Source: Sodiomyces alkalinus F11
Taxonomy: Eukaryota; Ascomycota; Sordariomycetes; Glomerellales; Plectosphaerellaceae
Direction: 5' to 3'
NCBI RefSeq assembly: GCF_003711515.1
Contig: NW_021167082.1
Location: 1,656,162-1,720,161, forward strand
DNA length: 64,000 nucleotides
The position numbers were made by a program, and so were the translations under genes. The notes beneath the pieces are model-generated. The model did not search any database. It was not told the origin of the DNA and saw only the letters and a list, made by a program, of their open reading frames with translations. Below are positions 1 through 11,145 of this stretch, piece by piece; positions within the stretch are counted from its first letter, which is position 1, and each line of letters starts with the position of its first letter.

Positions 1-690
1 AGTGTAATGCGGGTTGACTTCGAGCTGAAATGTCCGCCCATTGGGGACGGCGGGGTATTCGAAGTAGTACGTGGTCATGTTGTAATAGGCCGCAAGACGG
101 TAAATCGATGGCTCCGATATCATCACGTCCGCATCCGTATCCCATGGTAGGATCTAGTCGTCTCGTGGTCAACGACCGGTCTGTTTGATAACCCCTGGGC
201 CAGAAAAGGGGTAATTCGGGATGGACAGCAAGTTACCTGCTTGTTCCACCACCACCCGAGGAGTGTTCCGTGCATTAGCCACGTCTCAATGCCCAGATCT
301 CGGAATGTTGCGAGGTATGTCTGGACCAGAACTTTGATGGCATGCCTCTGCTCATCTTGGTCCACGATAGGATGGCTCGCGAATCGGCCGTCGTAATGGA
401 CGTGGAAACTGCATGCCAATTCAGGGGGGTTAACGGCCGGGGAACCACCAACATCCCCGTCCCTTTACTAAAGCAATGTCTCGCTCACCTTGACTCGTCT
501 ACAGGCCGTGTCAGCATCCATCGCACATAGTTCCAAACAGAATATAGTACGTACGAAAGTATTTCCCTGGTTGAGCATGATACTCCTCGCCCTTCTCATT
601 GACGTTCTTGATGTTCTTGGGCCTAGCTTCCGACGTCTGGGTCGTGGCCAGCAGGAGGGCGAACCCCGGTATCAGGGGACCGAGCTTCAT
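1..690 (-). CDS. LicD / MNN4-family phosphotransferase-like protein, 5' part (runs off left edge)
   Basis: This is the N-terminal part of a LicD-superfamily protein related to fungal MNN4, which is linked to mannosyl-phosphate transfer onto cell-wall glycans in the secretory pathway. The first exon (690-551) encodes a hydrophobic signal-peptide-like start, MKLGPLIPGFALLLA. Exon 2 (408-237) carries the family signature ETWLMHGTLLGWWWNKQ. Exon 3 (153-1) continues with ILPWDTDADVMISE, whose Asp residues are the conserved acidic motif of the LicD fold. The introns are 409-550 and 154-236. All three exons join in frame and give 155 residues before the window edge. The ATG at 690 was chosen because it heads the signal peptide; a later in-frame start would lose it. 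The donor at 550 has a second GT four bases away, but only this one keeps frame. The family is clear; the substrate is inferred from MNN4 and not shown here. Confidence 0.85.
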
Positions 691-2034
691 GGCGGCAGCA
701 AGAGAATTATGCTCGTCGAGCCGAGACTTCCGAGTTATCGCGAACAGTTTACATCAGGAATCCCGACGATTGTCAGAGACGGAGAAAGGGAGAGGAGAGG
801 TCGCCTAGCATGGTCTCACTCTTCAGCTTAATAAGCTCGACTAGACGAGAGCCGGTCTTCAAAGAGGAATTCATGTCGAAGATCTTTACCAAGTAACGAA
901 GTATGCCCTCTTGATCCGCGTCCTGCCTACGTCATCGTGTATGGAGTATATTAGCCCCTATTTGGTACCTGTCTTGCTACCTTAGCTTCCCGGTTCACAA
1001 TAAAGTTAGAGTACCTTAGGTAGCGGCATATGTACAGAGTACTTCGATAACAGACTGTGGGTGCTACTCCGTAAGGTACCTTACATTTCTCTCTGACACG
1101 CTCCGTGCATTCCCACCACACTGCCTTTCCCGAAACTCAAACAAGACGTTTGGGAACTTGTACATATGCTGAATGCCCGGCGTGGAGATGAGCCAAGACG
1201 GGAAAGAGAGGGGCCCTCACAAAGGCATGGTGCAACTGGTAATTAGTAGCTGTGCCAGGTCGCAATACTGCTCGGTATCGTACTCGGCCATCAGGAGTCT
1301 CGCACTTTGCTCCTGACCATCCCTGGGAAGTCCTTTCTGTTGTCCGTCCGTGTCGGATTGAGGATCAAGACTCCTAGCACCAGACGTAAGTAAGGTACGG
1401 GGAACCGGGTATGCAGGTACAGTGGCCTGACAAAAGGATCGAAGCACTTTACATATCCGCATCATGTGGGGCGCTTCGGTCTTTTGGTCACTTACGTAAT
1501 TACAGTATAAATACCGTCGCTCCTTATCTTTGGGCGAGAGTCCTATTCCCATGGTGTGGAAGAAGTCGTAACCAACCCAGGCTCTGTCTACTCTACCTTA
1601 TGTACTCCGTGTCAAGGCTTTGTATCCTTACTCCGTACCAGGTATCAATGGACTGTTGGAGGGGGTGGGCCCAGATCTGAAGCTCCGTGTCGACCACCGC
1701 AGTAGAGAGTGCCCTAAACCCTCGCCTGACGCAAGCCAACTGAACTCTCCGTGCTCCAACAACTCGTCCTTCGGCTCATTCTCGTAAGGTACCGATCCGT
1801 ACCTGCCTTACTTAAGCCACATCGCTATATCGCTGTAGCATCCTACACTTTGGTTTCCTACGCGGCTTCTCTAATCAATCCCAGGCACTTTCCTTCTCCT
1901 CCCTCTCCTGCGCATTCCGTCGTGTGATGCAACTGTCGCCATCAGCTTGCTGGTGTCGCCCTTCGATATCGCAATTACGTTGATTCATCGAGACCACTCC
2001 CTCTTTGCGGCGAACGCAGCGTCGGACAAGCAAA
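691..2034. other. Divergent spacer between LicD-like gene and ERD2
   Basis: No gene is supported. The spacer must hold both promoters. It contains several copies of the dispersed motifs TACTCCGTA (about 1064, 1630) and AAGGTACC (about 1072, 1784), plus open frames of 60-110 codons without recognisable protein features. Confidence 0.7.
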
Positions 2035-3315
2035 ATGACTGCTTGGAACGTACGTCGAATATAATCCGCGAATCATACGAATCACTGGCATCGGAAGGGT
2101 GATGGGCTGACGTTGGAAGCAGATTTTCCGGCTGCTGGGAGACTGTTCCCATCTAGCCTCGAAATGTATCCTTCTCTTCGCGATCCATCGAAACAGGAGC
2201 GCCGAGGGTACGATTCCCCTTTGCTCGTCTTCTCTCAATTCATTGACAAACGGTCACCTCAAATCGGATTCCGACTTGCGCTAACGGGAACGCTCTTCGG
2301 CAGGCGTCTCACTGATTACCCAGGTTCTCTACTCTCTCGTCTTCCTGACCCGATACACCGACTTCTTCAGAGAGAAATCACTATGGAACCTCTTCTTCAA
2401 AGCGTTTTACATCTTATCATCCTTCTATACCATCGGTATAATGCAATGGGTATACCCTAGGTCGAGAGAACGTGAGCTAGCGTGGAAAATCGGCGCCGCT
2501 GCGCTCGGAGGCTCCCTTCTCCTATCCCCATTTGCCATGCTCGCTTTGGAGGAGAAGGCCGTATGGAGTGCGCGTGTTGTACGTATATCCATCTTCTTGT
2601 CTGTCGTCTGCTCCGAGTGCAACCCACTGACATACGACACCAGTGGATTTGGGACTTCTCGCAAATCCTCGAGTCCGTCTGCGTCCTACCCCAGCTCCTC
2701 CTCCTCCGCCAGACCACAGTTCCGACAGTCATCAACTCGTTCTACCTTCTTGCCCTCGGTTCGTACCGAGGTCTATACCTCATTGGCTGGATCACGCGTG
2801 AGCTCGACATGTCAGACCGAGCCCCCAATACCGTCTCCGTAATCTTCGGCATCATCCAGACCGCCCTGTACGTCGATTTCGCCTGGGTATACTACACGCG
2901 CCAGCGCGTCAAGCTCCGCAACGGCGGAATCGTCGACGCCGACGACTTGCGCCGCGGCTGGTTCCTCCACCGCATCTTTGGCAAACGCGCCGATTCGCAG
3001 CTGGACGAGGATGACGAGGAGGGCGCCCCGGCACTCGGTCGCGAGTCCGGCCATAGTAGCAGGCCGAAGTGGGGCGCCCGCGGCATCTCCGTGAGTGCCG
3101 ATGAGGGTGTCCTGGATGTCGAGCGGGATGCTCGCCCTCACGACGACGGTATCGGTGGCACTGTTGATCCGGATGCGAGAATGAAGGATCCCGATGAATT
3201 GGCCAGAGCGCTTGAGGACGATGATGATACCCCGGGACCATCGACAAGCGCGGCCGGTGCGCGCAACCCTAGCCCCAATGGCATCTCGAATGGGCAAGAG
3301 TGGCGAGACAACTAA
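2035..3315 (+). CDS. erd2: ER lumen protein-retaining receptor (KDEL receptor), ERD2-like, with acidic C-terminal extension
   Basis: This is a seven-helix Golgi/ER receptor that returns HDEL/KDEL-tagged proteins to the ER. Four exons join in frame: 2035-2049, 2123-2207, 2304-2578 and 2644-3315, giving 348 residues. The start is a 15-base exon, MTAWN, spliced to IFRLLGDCSHLASK, the typical ERD2 N-terminus. Further family motifs are FLTRYTDFF, the hydrophobic segment around ILSSFYTIGIMQWVY, and FSQILESVCVLPQLLLL followed by YRGLYLIGWI. The receptor core ends near residue 225. Beyond it lies a hydrophilic, acidic tail of about 115 residues (blocks such as DEDDEE, LEDDDD) that the classical ~212-residue ERD2 lacks. 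Similar long-tailed homologues are known to me from filamentous fungi, so this is probably a lineage form and not an error. Whether the tail affects trafficking is unknown. Confidence 0.93.
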
Positions 3316-4385
3316 GCCTACATATGCTACGATAGCTCCGGTGGGGAAAGGCGAGTGCAGGTTATTGTTGTTGTTGTTGTTGCTGTTGTTGTTGTTGCTG
3401 TTGTTGTTGTTGCTGTTGTTGTAGGGCTCTCCAGGTCTACGATGTGGGGAGAACGAGAAGCCCGGGCGACATGTTGGCCAAAGAAACATTTTGGAGGAAT
3501 CAGATGTCAACCTGATATGTCCCCATTTCCACTTCCTTCCTGCTGCGACCTCGCCGTGGAGATGGGGTGCCCCTGTCATGGTTGCCACTATGGGGCAAGA
3601 TGGTTTTCATTCGATGAGTCCACGTTGCTACTTTTCTAGTTCATGACAGATCACAGACGTTTCAATTCTACGATGTTCTGACTCAACTTTGGCTCTGGAG
3701 TTGCAGAGTGTGTCAATGATGGGCGGCCAATAATTGTTTCATAAACCACTTGAACATGCTCTGCCGGAATGGCAAGTTTCCTCTGCCTTTGTTTTCATTA
3801 TCATTACACTTTTGAAAACCACCCAGTTACACATTAAAGAAGAGAAACCGTTTTTCGAACCTGTATGGTTATAACGCCCCTACACTACACTTGCCATGAA
3901 TTCTGTCTCGGGGAGAAGGGGGGTTATGGCGAGAGATCTGGGCGTCTGAGTGGAAGTAGCATGTATAAGCATGTTAAGCAACTTTCCGCAACTCCCGTTG
4001 GCAGCTCTAGAAGCACGCTGGCTAGAGAGAAGCCAGAGCAAGACGTTGATAGAGCTGGTTTCTAGATACACTTGCTGAGGCGAACCCCAAACTGAATGGA
4101 AAGTATGTACAGCCATGTGTGAAATTCAATACGAGGCGCGTTGATCACTCAAAGCATACCTCTACAGTTCGAACGCCGTCCAGAGTCTTTGCTCATAAGT
4201 CAACCCATTGTACGTAAGGGGCACCACATTGTTCACGCCTCCGGTCCGTCCATATCCAAAGAGGAAGCTGCCTCTTCTCCGCCTGCCATCTGAAACTCCA
4301 AAGAACAGTGTACAAAAAGCGTTAGGGAACAAGAAAAATAAAAGGGGAATAAAACAAAACTACAACTAGATGAAGACAAGAGTCA
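3316..4385. other. Convergent 3' spacer between ERD2 and adenylate kinase
   Basis: The stretch should hold the two 3' UTRs. Apart from the trinucleotide repeat at 3359-3423 I see no gene; the short open frames here are low-complexity or unconvincing. Confidence 0.7.
3359..3423 (+). repeat. TTG/CTG trinucleotide microsatellite
   Basis: About 65 bases of TTG units interrupted by CTG at regular spacing, just downstream of the ERD2 stop codon and so likely in its 3' UTR. It creates artificial poly-Leu and poly-Asn open frames on the two strands. Confidence 0.9.
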
Positions 4386-5276
4386 CTAGGCAAAGCGTCG
4401 CTCAAATTCCTCGTATAATTTGGGGGTGATCTCGTTGCTGGTCATGCCCTCGACTTCCCAGAGCACGCCTTTCTTGGCATAGTGCTCGAGGAGCGGCTCG
4501 CTTGTCTCCTGGAACTTGCGGAACCGTTCCTTATACACGTCCACATTGTCGTCTGGTCGCTGAGTGAGCGGCTCCCCTGTCACGTCGTCGACGCCCGCTA
4601 CCTTCGGGGCGTTGAAAGTGGTGTTGTACACGCGGCCCGAGGGCTCGTGGACCCACCGGCTCGTGATGCGCTCAATGACAACGTCGATGGGCGTCTTGAG
4701 CGAAATGACTAGGTTGATGGGGATGATCTTGTCGCAGGTGCGGGCTTGGGCAACTGTTCGAGGGAACCCATCGAGGAGAAACGAGGCAGAAGGGTCCTCG
4801 GATGCGACTGGCGGGGTATGTTCGTTGAGGGCAGCGGCGCTGGTGATCCAATCGTCGAGGGGTAGTGCGCCAAAGCAATGCGGCTCGGTCGTCGTGGCGG
4901 TGGAGGAAAGCGTCATGACCTCGGGGTCTCCTGGCCTGCGCAGCCAGCCCCTTTTGTATAGTTCGTTGGAGATAAGGCGCATGATCAGGTCGTCGGCGAC
5001 TAGCCCGCCGGCCTTCATGGTGTGCTCGACTTTGATGCCTTTACCACCCCGCATAACGTAGTTAGCCAAAAATTGCAAGAAGGACGGGACAGCGACAGAT
5101 TGCTACTGGCTGAACATACCGAGGGGCGTCCGAGCTTTGACATTGTGACGGAGGAGGTCTCCGGTGCTAATGGATTGGAGTTCAGGAAAGCGCTGGAGGA
5201 GTCGCTCAGACTGAGTCCCTTTGCCAACGCCCGGCGCACCGACGAGAATGACACGGGCGGCCCTTCGGAGTCGCAT
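4386..5276 (-). CDS. adk2: GTP:AMP phosphotransferase / adenylate kinase, mitochondrial type
   Basis: A nucleoside-monophosphate kinase that phosphorylates AMP; the closest fungal type is the mitochondrial GTP-using ADK2/AK3. Exon 1 is 5276-5120 and exon 2 is 5038-4386, joined across an 81-base intron, giving 269 residues. The P-loop GAPGVGKGT is at residues 13-21, followed by the AMP-site motif STGDLLR, then FLLDGFPRT and the long LID segment beginning [12 protein letters not shown]. The LID lacks the Cys4 zinc site of some bacterial enzymes. An insertion of roughly 30 residues before FLLDGFPRT, with low-complexity Ser/Thr, is typical of filamentous-fungal members. The start is the only ATG in frame ahead of the P-loop. 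A longer open frame starting at 5078 reads back into the intron and was not used. Confidence 0.95.
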
Positions 5277-6821
5277 AATCGAGTACTAGTGTCGCAATGA
5301 TTGTTTCGATGGTGCCAGGAAACGTGCAAAGCCACAAATGCCGAGACACCGTCGTGGACCCGAGTATACCGAGGCTGCGTGGTTGAATTCACAGACGAAA
5401 GCGCTGAGAAAATAAAATAAAATAAAATAAAATAAAACAAACCGCGAGGATAAGCGACAGAATTGGGAGAATTAGGTAGACGAAGAAGACTTGGATCGAT
5501 AAACAACCTGGACGACAGAAAGGACGAAGGAGAATGAGAGCAGAAAAAAGGGCGAATACGCAGCGAGCAGGAGGCAAAAAGCCACTGCCGAGATGGTCCG
5601 AAACCTACGTCCCGTCTGTTGGAATTGGAATACGATCGGCAGGAGGTGAGGGGAAGGATGAACAAATGACGGGTGACAAAAAGAAGGCCGGATCCTGGCT
5701 TCATCTACGAAGTACGAAGTACGAAGTATTACGAATGCGATGAATGGCCTATTGCCTTCATTATTAAGGTACTAAGGTACAAAATTATGCTGCCTTTGCA
5801 AGTTGTTGAGAGCACCACCAGTTCAACGGACCAAAATCTGGCGGAAGGGGTTCCCCTGTGGACAGTCCCTTGTATTACCCTACCAAAATACTGGCTAGCA
5901 CCTTGTGGTCGTACCGAGTCCGGGGAGCCAAGACAGTGCACGGACTCCAAGCCGTGGGATGTTGCTGGTCTCTGGGTCGCTGGAAGTCCAGGAAATTCTC
6001 GGCATGCCAGGGGCCTAAAAGACTAAAAGAACCCCCGTCCCGGACGTCAGCCGAAGATCGGAGCTTGGGGGTACATTCCTACCAACTTACCATGAATTAC
6101 TCCGTGCACTAAATCGCCCCTATGAAAAACAATGGGCCCAAAACAATATACCGTGGGCATCCCATGCCATCTGCTCACATAGCCGATAAATACCTATCCA
6201 ACAAACACGGAGCAAGTTTGTTGATGTGGCCAAATAGCTCGTCAGAATTCTACGAAGTGTGTTTGCTAGCTACCTATGTACATCGGAAAAAAGGGAGGAG
6301 CAAGGGCTCAGGTTGGAGTCTTACTGAGTGGTGTTGTTCTCAGGAAGTACGGGTATATGTTTTTGGTACTGGCTAAGTAAGGTAAGGTAAGTAAGGTACC
6401 TCAGGATGGCTAACGGATAAGGTACATACCTAGGTACCTTAGGCTGAAGAAGTAACGTGCAACTGCACGTGCTTTCGCCCCCTACGTCCCAGATCGGTTA
6501 GCGTATTTCCAATCTCTGTAGAAGGGTTGAGAATGACGGACCAGGTCGTAAATCGAAAGGCAACAACGACGCATCTTCCTTCGTACAAGTTATATCCATA
6601 TGACAACTGGACTCTGACCAACATCAACGATTGTAGTCCCGACTTGACCCAACCGACTGTCGATACCTTTCACTTTGTTTGTTTTGTCTATCCGTCCATT
6701 CATCCGCCGTTACAAAATCCCACCGACCAGCGCCACTTCATTCGGTGGACCGTTACCCATGATCCCTCCGCTGTGGTAGCTGCACGCCTTCCAGAACCCA
6801 ACCCCAAGACGCATCTCGATA
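5277..6821. other. Divergent spacer between adenylate kinase and LETM1 gene
   Basis: No gene is supported. It contains an AAATA-type pentamer run at 5407-5440, TACGAAGTA repeats at about 5707-5728, and a dense cluster of GGTAAGGTACC-type motifs at about 6371-6443. Promoters of both flanking genes must lie here. Confidence 0.7.
5407..5440 (+). repeat. AAAAT pentanucleotide microsatellite
   Basis: Tandem AAAAT/ATAAA units just upstream of the adenylate kinase start, within its presumed 5' region. Confidence 0.85.
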
Positions 6822-6931
6822 ATGAGTGCTTCTACCAACATCGCCCGTCGGGCCGCCTTCCTAGGCAATGGTGCGCAGTAACTTCCCTTGAAGAAGCAAG
6901 CCTGCAAAACTAATGCGAATTAGCACGCGCC

Positions 6932-8512
6932 ATGTCAGCATTGACTTTGCCGCCGCCTACCCTCGGTCGATACGCGAGACACCTGCCTCGAAAGACATCC
7001 GCCATTGCCATTCTCATCCCTTTGCGGCATTTGGGAACAGACCATCACACCCAGAGCCAGTCGCAATCCGCCCCCCCGCCTGGTTTCAACGTGGAGCAAG
7101 CTAAGAAGCCGCTACCAAAGGAGAATACCTCGGCTGCGAAAACGGACCAAAAATCGAAGGACTCGAATTCCAAGACAGCCAATAACGAAGGCGCCCAAGC
7201 CGTCTCCAAGGATTCTGTCAAGGGAGTGAAGGCTGACTCGGATGCGAGCCTGACCGACCTGGCGAATGCGAAACAGGCCGCCGTCGACAACAAGAAAGAT
7301 GGCCAGAAGGACAAGAAGACCCTCTGGCAGAAGATCAAACACGAAGTACAACACTACTGGGATGGAACCAAGTTGCTTGCCGTTGAGGTTAAGATCAGCA
7401 CTCGCCTGGCTGTCAAGATGGCTGCAGGATACGAGCTCAGCCGGAGAGAGAATCGTCAATTGAAGCGGACCGTGCAGGACCTTGGCCGCCTAATTCCATT
7501 CTCCGTCTTCATTATCGTCCCTTTTGCCGAACTCCTTCTGCCCGTTGCCCTTAAGCTGTTCCCCAACTTGCTGCCAAGCACCTACGAGGCCCAGAAATCC
7601 AAAGACGCCAAGGCAACCACTCTGCGTACGACCCGCAAGGAAGTGAGCGATTTCTTGCGGCGCAGCCTAAAGGAAACCGGTCTTCCCGTAACGCCAGCGA
7701 CTATCCAGCGTGAGGAGTTCACAACTTTCTTCAGGAAACTGCGGTCCTCCGCCGAAACACCTACGGACGACGATGTCATCAAGGCATGCCAGATCTTCAA
7801 GGACGATTTGACCTTGGACAACCTCTCCAGGCCACAGCTGGTGTCCATCTGCCGGTACATGAACCTGAACACTTTCGGCACCGATAACATGCTGCGGTAC
7901 CAGATTCGGCATCGCATGAAGCAAATCAAGAGAGACGACAGGCAAATCAGCTACGAAGGCGTTGATAGTCTGACGTCAGGCGAGCTGCAGATGGCCTGTG
8001 CCAGTCGTGGTATCCGGACCCAGAGCGTATCGCCCGCCAGGATGCGGGAGTATTTGCAACAGTGGCTGGACCTCCGGCTCACGGACCGTGTGCCGTCGAC
8101 TCTGCTTGTGCTGAGCAACGCCTATATGTACGGCCAGGGAGCTGGCGGTAGCACTAGCCAGATCGACGCTTTGGTGGGCGTTCTCTCGTCTATCCCCGAC
8201 GAGCTGCTCCACGAGATTGCTCTGGAGGTTCACACGGCCGAGGGAGCGGCCACTAATAAACAGCGGTTGGAGGTCCTCAAGGAGCAGGAAGACCTCATCG
8301 AGGAAGAGAACGACCAGAACCAGGAGAACGCCATCACCGGCCTGGCCACTCCGCGCGACGTCGAGGACATCGACGACAAGGATGAGACGCATGTTCCTGT
8401 CGAGGCCAAGTCGGTGGGTGCTGACGCGGTGCGGGAGGCTGAGGAGGCGGAGCAGGAAGCAGTGGCTGCCAAGCGCCAGCAGCAAGCCGATATGGAGCAG
8501 AAGAAGCCTTGA
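6932..8512 (+). CDS. mdm38: LETM1-family mitochondrial inner-membrane protein (MDM38-like)
   Basis: LETM1/MDM38 proteins act in the mitochondrial inner membrane in K+/H+ exchange and in ribosome association during membrane-protein biogenesis. The reading frame gives 526 residues from the ATG at 6932. A basic, Ser/Pro-rich N-terminus is consistent with mitochondrial import. The conserved LETM1 region begins with KTLWQKIKHEVQHYWDGTK and is followed by one transmembrane segment near residues 186-210 (PFSVFIIVPFAELLLPVALK). The ribosome-binding-like LETM1 domain contains LSRPQLVSICRYMNLNTFGT and RYQIRHRM. The C-terminus is charged and coiled-coil-like. The true start may be upstream: an ATG at 6822 opens MSASTNIARRAAFLGN and could splice from 6870 to an acceptor at 6923 or 6938 in frame, giving a better presequence. 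I list the certain part only. Confidence 0.93.
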   Translation: MSALTLPPPTLGRYARHLPRKTSAIAILIPLRHLGTDHHTQSQSQSAPPPGFNVEQAKKPLPKENTSAAKTDQKSKDSNSKTANNEGAQAVSKDSVKGVKADSDASLTDLANAKQAAVDNKKDGQKDKKTLWQKIKHEVQHYWDGTKLLAVEVKISTRLAVKMAAGYELSRRENRQLKRTVQDLGRLIPFSVFIIVPFAELLLPVALKLFPNLLPSTYEAQKSKDAKATTLRTTRKEVSDFLRRSLKETGLPVTPATIQREEFTTFFRKLRSSAETPTDDDVIKACQIFKDDLTLDNLSRPQLVSICRYMNLNTFGTDNMLRYQIRHRMKQIKRDDRQISYEGVDSLTSGELQMACASRGIRTQSVSPARMREYLQQWLDLRLTDRVPSTLLVLSNAYMYGQGAGGSTSQIDALVGVLSSIPDELLHEIALEVHTAEGAATNKQRLEVLKEQEDLIEEENDQNQENAITGLATPRDVEDIDDKDETHVPVEAKSVGADAVREAEEAEQEAVAAKRQQQADMEQKKP

Positions 8513-9628
8513 ACGGCACGCGGAAGGCTCTTCTTCGTCGTTCGCTCTACGCGTGCTTTTTTCTTTTTTTCTTTCTTTTTCTTTCTTTCTTTTGTGTCTG
8601 GGAACCTAACCCCCTTGTATTCCATCACCTATGTCCAGCTAACGATGTCTGAGAGGTGTATAACTTCACCCAGCACGAGGCGTGCAAAACTGAGATCAAT
8701 ACATAACACCAAGGGGAATGGGCATGGGTTAAGCTGATAGATGACATTCTTCTCAGGAAAGGCAGATATAATTCCACTTTTGTATTATGATGGAGGCACT
8801 CTAGTAATCCTGTACATATTATAAATAAAACGACTTATCTCTGGTTATAAGATCGACCACTCCAATATCGTAGCTAGGTATCGCGAACTTCATACCGATC
8901 ACTGCTGTGTCTGCGGTGTTACGCTATTGACATCTGTGGTCTGAGCTGGCTTGTTCCAGGTTGCTTGCGAAACTGGGGAGGACAGCGTTGTATCCGTATG
9001 AGAGGGGACGAGTTTGGTTGCTGGAGGTAAGGTACCTAATAAGGTAAGGTAGGTAGCCAGATAGATCCAAACGGTAACTTTCAACCTGTATGTGATTACG
9101 TACGTCGTAGGTAGCTATGTACCTTGTAAGCCTCCATGCTTGTCGCCAGCATCTGGCTACACCAAACACGTACAACTATAGGGGTACTGCCCTCAATGCC
9201 TGGGGTATCTATACAATCTCATTGGGCATTGGGCGCCATGAATTTATGTCTAGGTATCTCTGCGACATACAGAGGCACCTAGCCCGAGAGTACCTACGGC
9301 CGGGTTGTGGTAGCGTCACCTCCACCACCAATGTCTACGACACATGCCAATGCAGCACCAGCACCCTTCCCTTCTTCCTTCCCATAGCCTCACAGGATGC
9401 TCTCACTCATGTAACCATCCCACCTCCAACAATCACTACCGTACCCATAACTCCCAATTCAGCCTCGAACTCCCGTTGCACTCAAAGCAGTATTAAGCAT
9501 TTCTTTTAAATTGAATTCCGCGACTGTCCTCCAGCAACAATCATTTGCGCACACTCGCGGCACGTCATACCTAGTTCCTAGCCGCCCAGCTCGAACCTGG
9601 AGCACCGCGTCTGCGGAGGGTTGCTGCA
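8513..9628. other. Spacer between LETM1 gene and SNX4
   Basis: No gene is supported. A CTTT-rich pyrimidine tract follows the LETM1 stop at about 8554-8593, and GGTAAGGTACC-type motifs occur at about 9025-9052. The rest should hold the LETM1 3' UTR and the SNX4 promoter. Confidence 0.7.
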
Positions 9629-11145
9629 ATGGCTAGGATCGAGCAGGACGACTTCTCTAATGTCTCCTGGCACAGCGAGCGCCCCTCTGAAGGCTCTTCC
9701 GCCATCTCCGAACCATCTCATGCCCATTCCGACGTTGATGCATCGGATAGCAATGGTCACTCAGGTCCCGATCCCTCTGGCCTAGGCCCTTCGGCCGGCT
9801 TAGGCGGGGAGGTGCTTGAATGCACCGTCTCTAGCCCGCTGAAGGAGAACGAAGGCTCCAAGGACGTTTTTGTGTCTTATCTAATTACCACCTATGTACG
9901 CGGTTGCTTCTTACATGGCCTTTCCGTGTTCACCAGTCTCCAAGGCGGACGTCACTAATGCCTCCCGTATTCTAGACAACCTTCCCAGATTTCCAGAAAC
10001 CCACGAGCACGGTACGCAGGAGGTTCACCGACTTTGTTTTCTTGTATAAGGCGCTGTACAGAGACTTCCCAACTGCGGCTGTTCCTCCCTTGCCCGATAA
10101 GCAACGCATGGAGTATGTCCGTGGAGATCGATTCGGCCCCGATTTCACCCACAGACGAGCCCACTCTCTACAACGCTTTCTCACTCGCCTGTCGCTACAC
10201 CCAGTGCTTCGTCGGGCTGATATTCTCCACATCTTTCTCGAGAGTCCAGATTGGAACGCAACTATGCGCACCCGAAGCGTACGATTGTCCCAGAGTAGTG
10301 ATTCGGGAGGAGTGCTCGACAACCTTACCGAGTCCTTCATGACCGCCTTCTCCAAGGTTCACAAGCCGGATAGGCGGTTCATCGAGGTGCGCGAACGAAG
10401 CGACAAGTTGGATGACGGCTTGGCCTCGACCGAGAAGGTGGTCGCCCGGGTTGCGCGTAGGGAGCACGACATCGTGACAGACCAGAAGGACCTCGCGGAG
10501 CAGTTCCAGAAGCTCATTGTTCTAGAGCCCGGGGTCGAAACCGCGGTTCACCACTTTGCAGCCTCCATGGAGGATTCGGCCCAAGCCTTGCAGCAACTCC
10601 GGGAAATCACGGAGCAGGACTACCTCGGCAGCCTCAGGGATATGCAAGCCTACAGCCAGGCGTTGAAGAGTCTTCTCAAGGCGCGGGAGCAGAAGCAAGT
10701 GGATTACGAGCAGCTTATCGAATACCTCAACAAGGCTACTGCGGAGAGAGATAGCGCACAATCCGGATACGGACAGTCCGGCTTATCTGGGGCTAGCGGA
10801 TTCCTTACACGCAAACTCGAAGATGTTCGAGGCGTTGACCACGAGCAGGCGCGTCGTGAGCGGCGGGTCAAGCTCGAGCGGAGAATCGACGAACTGACGA
10901 CGGCCATCGAACAGGCCAAGCGGGCCAGCGAGGGCTTTGATAACGAGGTTGTCAAGGAGGTGAATGACTTTGAGCGCATCAAGCGCGCCGAGTTCAGGAC
11001 CCAGCTTGGCGGCCTAGCGGACGCGCACCTGGACTACTACAACAAGGTCATCGACGTTTGGGAGGGCTATGTGCGGGAAATGGAAAAGGAAGGGACGTCG
11101 GTGCCGACGGATCTCCCTGAACCGCCGGGCCGGCAGCTGGTGTAA
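9629..11145 (+). CDS. snx4: Sorting nexin-4 (Atg24-like), PX-BAR protein
   Basis: SNX4 is an endosomal PX-BAR protein that binds PI3P and works in retrieval from endosomes and in selective autophagy. Exons 9629-9895 and 9976-11145 join in phase across an 80-base intron and give 478 residues. After a Ser-rich leader, the PX domain starts at about residue 60 (LECTVSSPLKENEGSKDVFV). It continues across the exon junction with RRRFTDFVFLYKALYRDFP and the PI3P-pocket region GDRFGPDFTHRRAHSLQRFL. The second half is a BAR coiled coil, for example LEDVRGVDHEQARRERR and LTTAIEQAKRASEGF. Length and order match fungal SNX4. The start ATG follows the sequence ttgctgcaa and no other in-frame ATG precedes the leader. 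Confidence 0.95.

Noticed and set aside
1217..1680. Overlapping 90-110 codon frames in the left spacer
   Set aside because: Non-conserved, on both strands, and full of dispersed spacer motifs.
2812..3588. Minus-strand frame with poly-Asn
   Set aside because: The poly-Asn is the TTG microsatellite read backwards and the rest is antisense to ERD2.
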